Shown one piece after another: positions 15,804 through 17,681 of a stretch of 17,681 nt of DNA (its first letter is position 1; the number at the start of each line of letters is the position of its first letter). The notes beneath the pieces are model-generated. The model was not told the origin of the DNA, did not search any database, and saw only the letters and a program-made list of their open reading frames with translations. The position numbers and the translations under genes were made by a program. This DNA comes from DYMC01 sp035406705. GTDB taxonomy: Bacteria > Verrucomicrobiota > Lentisphaeria > Victivallales > GWF2-50-93. The DNA is taken from the NCBI GenBank assembly GCA_964426675.1, contig CAYRRM010000043.1, positions 1 to 17,681 of the forward strand, written 5' to 3'.

Positions 15804-16142
15804 ATGATTGGAAATAAGGATAAAATTCCTTTAAAAGAAAGAAAGATGGTTGTAAAGTATGTTGAAGATGGGATTTTGATTTCTGATTTAACTCTGGCTT
15901 CTGTATTATTAACATTGCTCAAAGACGGGACTGCCTGTTATCAAGCCATATTAGATGACAGTGACAAGTCCCGTTTTTTATTTTATATCAAGGGTGATCC
16001 AGAGGTTTTAAAAAAGACGATCCACGAGTTTTATAGCATAGGTGTGCAAAATCCTATGGAACAATTGAAAGAATTCGTGGCAAAACAGGTTTATCTTAAA
16101 ACACTTATAGACAAAGCCAGAGAAGGAGGTCATAATGGATGA
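15804..16142 (+). CDS. Hypothetical protein between tail tube and chaperone
   Basis: 112 residues from ATG 15804, chosen because AGGAGG (15793-15798) lies 5 nt upstream; the in-frame TTG at 15801 would leave only 2 nt. Helical protein: charged start (KDKIPLKERKMVVKYVE), hydrophobic LASVLLTLL, then mixed strands and helices. No domain recognised. Position suggests a tail assembly factor expressed with the chaperone. Its coding sequence contains an 8-bp inverted repeat followed by six T (15925-15979), described separately. The stop overlaps the next ATG by 8 nt. Confidence 0.6.
   Translation: MIGNKDKIPLKERKMVVKYVEDGILISDLTLASVLLTLLKDGTACYQAILDDSDKSRFLFYIKGDPEVLKKTIHEFYSIGVQNPMEQLKEFVAKQVYLKTLIDKAREGGHNG
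15925..15979 (+). other. Terminator-like inverted repeat inside a coding region
   Basis: ACGGGACT (15925-15932) is exactly complementary to AGTCCCGT (15967-15974), whose end runs into six T (15974-15979). The 34-nt loop is too long for an efficient intrinsic terminator and the site lies within the gene at 15804. It could be a weak attenuator before the chaperone and tape measure genes or a chance match. Confidence 0.25.
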
Positions 16143-16545
16143 GATTGATGAAAAAGTATTGAAGGATTATGTTGAAGCAGAATTCAAAGGTCAAAAATTT
16201 AGGTTTTATCCAATACCAGTTGGCGATGTATTGGAGTTTTCAGAACTATTAGCCAACCAACCTATGGAAATACTGAAAGAGGAGGATAAACTCCTGAATT
16301 TTATTTCTAAATCTTTAAGAACAGATAAAAAGAATATAAGAAGGACAGTTGGGTTTTATATGTTTGCTCTTGGAAACATTTTGGAGGCAATAGATTTCAG
16401 TTTTTTTATAAAATATTCAGGGAGTTTAGTAAAAAAACTGGAGGAGGTAAGAAAAGAGATAGAGGAATTTTCACCTTCATCATCTCAAAACTTGCAGGAC
16501 AATTCGGATGGACTCCAGAATACATCAAAGAAAACCTCTCCCTGA
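16135..16545 (+). CDS. Tail assembly chaperone (gpG analogue)
   Basis: 136 residues with AAGGAGGT before the ATG. N-terminal beta segment (KGQKFRFYPIPVGDVLEF), then charged helices (KEEDKLLNFISKSLRT...), and a low-complexity Ser/Asn/Gln tail (SPSSSQNLQDNSDGLQ) that reads like frame-shadow sequence. It sits directly before the tape measure gene, as lambda G/T-type chaperones do, and carries a -1 slippery site near codon 99-101. It coats the tape measure protein during tail assembly. A longer frameshifted form is described separately. Confidence 0.72.
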   Translation: MDEIDEKVLKDYVEAEFKGQKFRFYPIPVGDVLEFSELLANQPMEILKEEDKLLNFISKSLRTDKKNIRRTVGFYMFALGNILEAIDFSFFIKYSGSLVKKLEEVRKEIEEFSPSSSQNLQDNSDGLQNTSKKTSP

Positions 16546-16748
16546 ATCAATTTATTCTATTTTATAAAGAAGCATTAGAAATAGAGAAAGAAGAAATGAA
16601 AAACTTGGCATTCTCAATAGCATTAGGAACTGGTGCTGTTTTGTCAAAAGAAGGCAGCCAGAGTTTAAACAAGTTTCTCAATGATATAGAAGATTCTGAT
16701 TATGAATTAAGTCCAGAGGAATTAAACATATTTCTTGGTGGACTATAA
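16135..16748 (+). CDS. Frameshifted tail assembly chaperone (gpGT analogue)
   Basis: Reading in the -1 frame continues past the short product's stop to TAA at 16746-16748. A slip at A7 (16431-16437) would join 101 codons to 103 codons of the -1 frame, about 204 residues. The extension reads KLAGQFGWTPEYIKENLSLN then QFILFYKEALEIEKEEM and ends LSPEELNIFLGGL. That is typical chaperone C-terminal sequence, where FGWTPEYI and LSLNQFILFY are common. No start codon with a ribosome binding site exists for this half alone, and it would otherwise leave 200 bases without a gene. Confidence 0.72.
16419..16437 (+). promoter_or_regulatory. Programmed -1 frameshift site
   Basis: The heptamer A AAA AAA (16431-16437) is in the correct register (zero-frame AAA AAA, slipped AAA AAA then ACT). 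An SD-like AGGGAG (16419-16424) lies 6 nt upstream, as in the dnaX frameshift signal. A weak 6-bp stem (16443-16448 with 16473-16478) could follow after a 5-nt spacer. A second in-register heptamer, T TTT TTT (16401-16407), is also possible. Confidence 0.6.
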
Positions 16749-16757
16749 GGATAAATT

Positions 16758-17681
16758 ATGGCGCAAAATGAGATAAAGATAAAATTAAATGCTGATACTG
16801 CTGATGTAGTCGCTAAATTTTCTCAATTAAGCAAGATTATATCTGATTTAACCAAGCAATTACAGAATTTAACTCAAACAGCGGGTATTTCTACAAAAGA
16901 AATAACAGTCATACCACAAAAGGTTAGTTTAACTCCTAAAAAAGAAACCTACCAAGCAGCTGGAAGAGTAGAATATACATCTGTATCTCCATCAGGAGAG
17001 ATTTCAAGAGAAGTTCTTCCAGTAGGTCTAAAAGCAACTGTTCCAACTGCAAAAGCAGAAGCAGAACAAGAATTGCAGAGGAAAGAAAAGATTTACGAGG
17101 TTGAAAAGCGGCTTTACCAAGCAGGATATCAAAACTCTACTATTCAATCAAAGATAAAAGAATTAACAAAAGCACAGGGAACAGATTTTGATGTTTTATT
17201 AAGTAAAACAAAATCTCTTGCATCTGAATTTGAGAAAAATAAACGACTTAATCAAGAATTATCAATATTACAAGCAAGATACCCTCAAATATTTGAAGCA
17301 CAAAAAAATAGCAAAAAAGAAATAAATAATTTAACACTTCGTGAAAAACAGCAATTAATTGAAAATGTAAGAGTAGAGATTGCACATAATAGAGAGATAG
17401 AAAAAAGAGCAGAACAAGAATTGCGGAGGAAAGAAAAGATTTACGAGGTTGAAAAGCGGCTTTACCAAGCAGGATATCAAAATTCAACTATTCAATCTAA
17501 AATAAGAGAATTAACAAAAGCACAAGGCGTCGAATTTGATGTTTTATTAAATAAGACAAAATCACTTGCCTCTGAATTTGAAAAAAACAAAAGATTGAAT
17601 CAGAATTTAGCAGTGATTCAATCACAATTTCCTCAAATATATGACAAATTGACAAAGGGTAAAAAGGATATAAATGGTTTA
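16758..17681 (+). CDS. Tape measure protein (5' end, cut by window)
   Basis: 308 codons are visible with no stop; the gene continues beyond the edge. AAGGA is 6 nt before the ATG, which lies 9 nt after the chaperone stop. The start (NEIKIKLNADTADVVAKFSQL then KIISDLTKQLQNL) is typical of tape measure proteins: a short strand followed by heptad-like helices. After a Thr/Pro-rich linker (residues 45-100) it becomes long charged helices dominated by Glu, Lys and Gln. Two 116-residue repeats start at residues 102 and 218. The protein sets tail length and is ejected with the DNA; total length would predict tail length but is not visible. Confidence 0.8.
   Translation, partial: MAQNEIKIKLNADTADVVAKFSQLSKIISDLTKQLQNLTQTAGISTKEITVIPQKVSLTPKKETYQAAGRVEYTSVSPSGEISREVLPVGLKATVPTAKAEAEQELQRKEKIYEVEKRLYQAGYQNSTIQSKIKELTKAQGTDFDVLLSKTKSLASEFEKNKRLNQELSILQARYPQIFEAQKNSKKEINNLTLREKQQLIENVRVEIAHNREIEKRAEQELRRKEKIYEVEKRLYQAGYQNSTIQSKIRELTKAQGVEFDVLLNKTKSLASEFEKNKRLNQNLAVIQSQFPQIYDKLTKGKKDINGL
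17061..17408 (+). repeat. Tape measure internal repeat, copy 1 (348 bp)
   Basis: Copy 1 begins with AEQELQRKEKIYEVEKRLYQ and spans 116 codons. Its first 74 bases match copy 2 with a single mismatch (A/G at the 17th base). Later bases differ at many synonymous and some replacement positions. Over the first 91 residues, identity to copy 2 is about three quarters by hand count. No third copy lies upstream in the gene. Confidence 0.85.
17409..17681 (+). repeat. Tape measure internal repeat, copy 2 (incomplete at window edge)
   Basis: Copy 2 starts exactly 348 bases after copy 1, keeping the reading frame, with AEQELRRKEKIYEVEKRLYQ. 273 bases are visible. The end of the window hides its last 25 codons and any further copies. 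Confidence 0.85.

Noticed and set aside
16596..16748. Independent gene for the chaperone extension starting at ATG 16596
   Set aside because: There is no good ribosome binding site, and the conserved-looking FGWTPEYI segment lies upstream of this ATG in the same frame, so a frameshift product explains it better.

Overview
This window is a stretch of a tailed-phage genome or prophage. Almost everything is on the plus strand and tightly packed, with many 4-14 nt overlaps. Strong AGGAGG-type ribosome binding sites, two sigma70-like TTGACA promoters and an AT-rich base composition point to a low-GC bacterial host. I cannot name the host or say whether the element is free or integrated: no integrase, attachment site or host gene is visible. 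There is no tRNA, rRNA, CRISPR array or insertion sequence.

Layout. (1) 1-273: noncoding leader with a small repeat/inverted-repeat cluster and a promoter at 225-252. (2) 274-3236: packaging genes (small terminase by position, large terminase, Mu gp29-like portal). (3) 3233-10590: a 7.4-kb accessory cassette placed exactly between portal and head protease. It encodes a GT9-type glycosyltransferase, a very large fusion of Dam-type adenine methylase, nucleotidyltransferase and ATP-dependent DNA ligase, two GT-A/GT2-type glycosyltransferases, a SAM-dependent methyltransferase, a protein with a LigD-type 3'-phosphoesterase domain, and a small unknown. (4) 10601-10628: a second promoter, followed by the head genes: protease with a nested scaffold, capsid cement protein, major capsid protein. 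(5) 13316-15230: connector and tail-completion genes (gp36-like, gpG-like, gp37-like). (6) 15249-17681: tail tube, an unknown protein, a tail assembly chaperone with a -1 frameshift extension, and the start of a tape measure protein with a 116-residue internal repeat. It runs off the window.

Head genes resemble the Mu/B3-like lineage. One tube gene directly follows the terminator-like gene and no sheath gene is present, so a long non-contractile tail is most likely. No MuF-type (gp30/SPP1 gp7) head protein is seen; the cassette occupies its usual place.

The cassette is the most unusual part. Ligase, nucleotidyltransferase and LigD-like phosphoesterase resemble the end-processing parts of bacterial NHEJ without Ku. 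With the methylase and glycosyltransferases they could process DNA ends or modify DNA during or after packaging, but that role is inference. Several starts are non-ATG. The clearest oddity is the fusion gene, whose only possible start that keeps an intact methylase domain is ATT at 4251, with a perfectly placed AAGGAGG.
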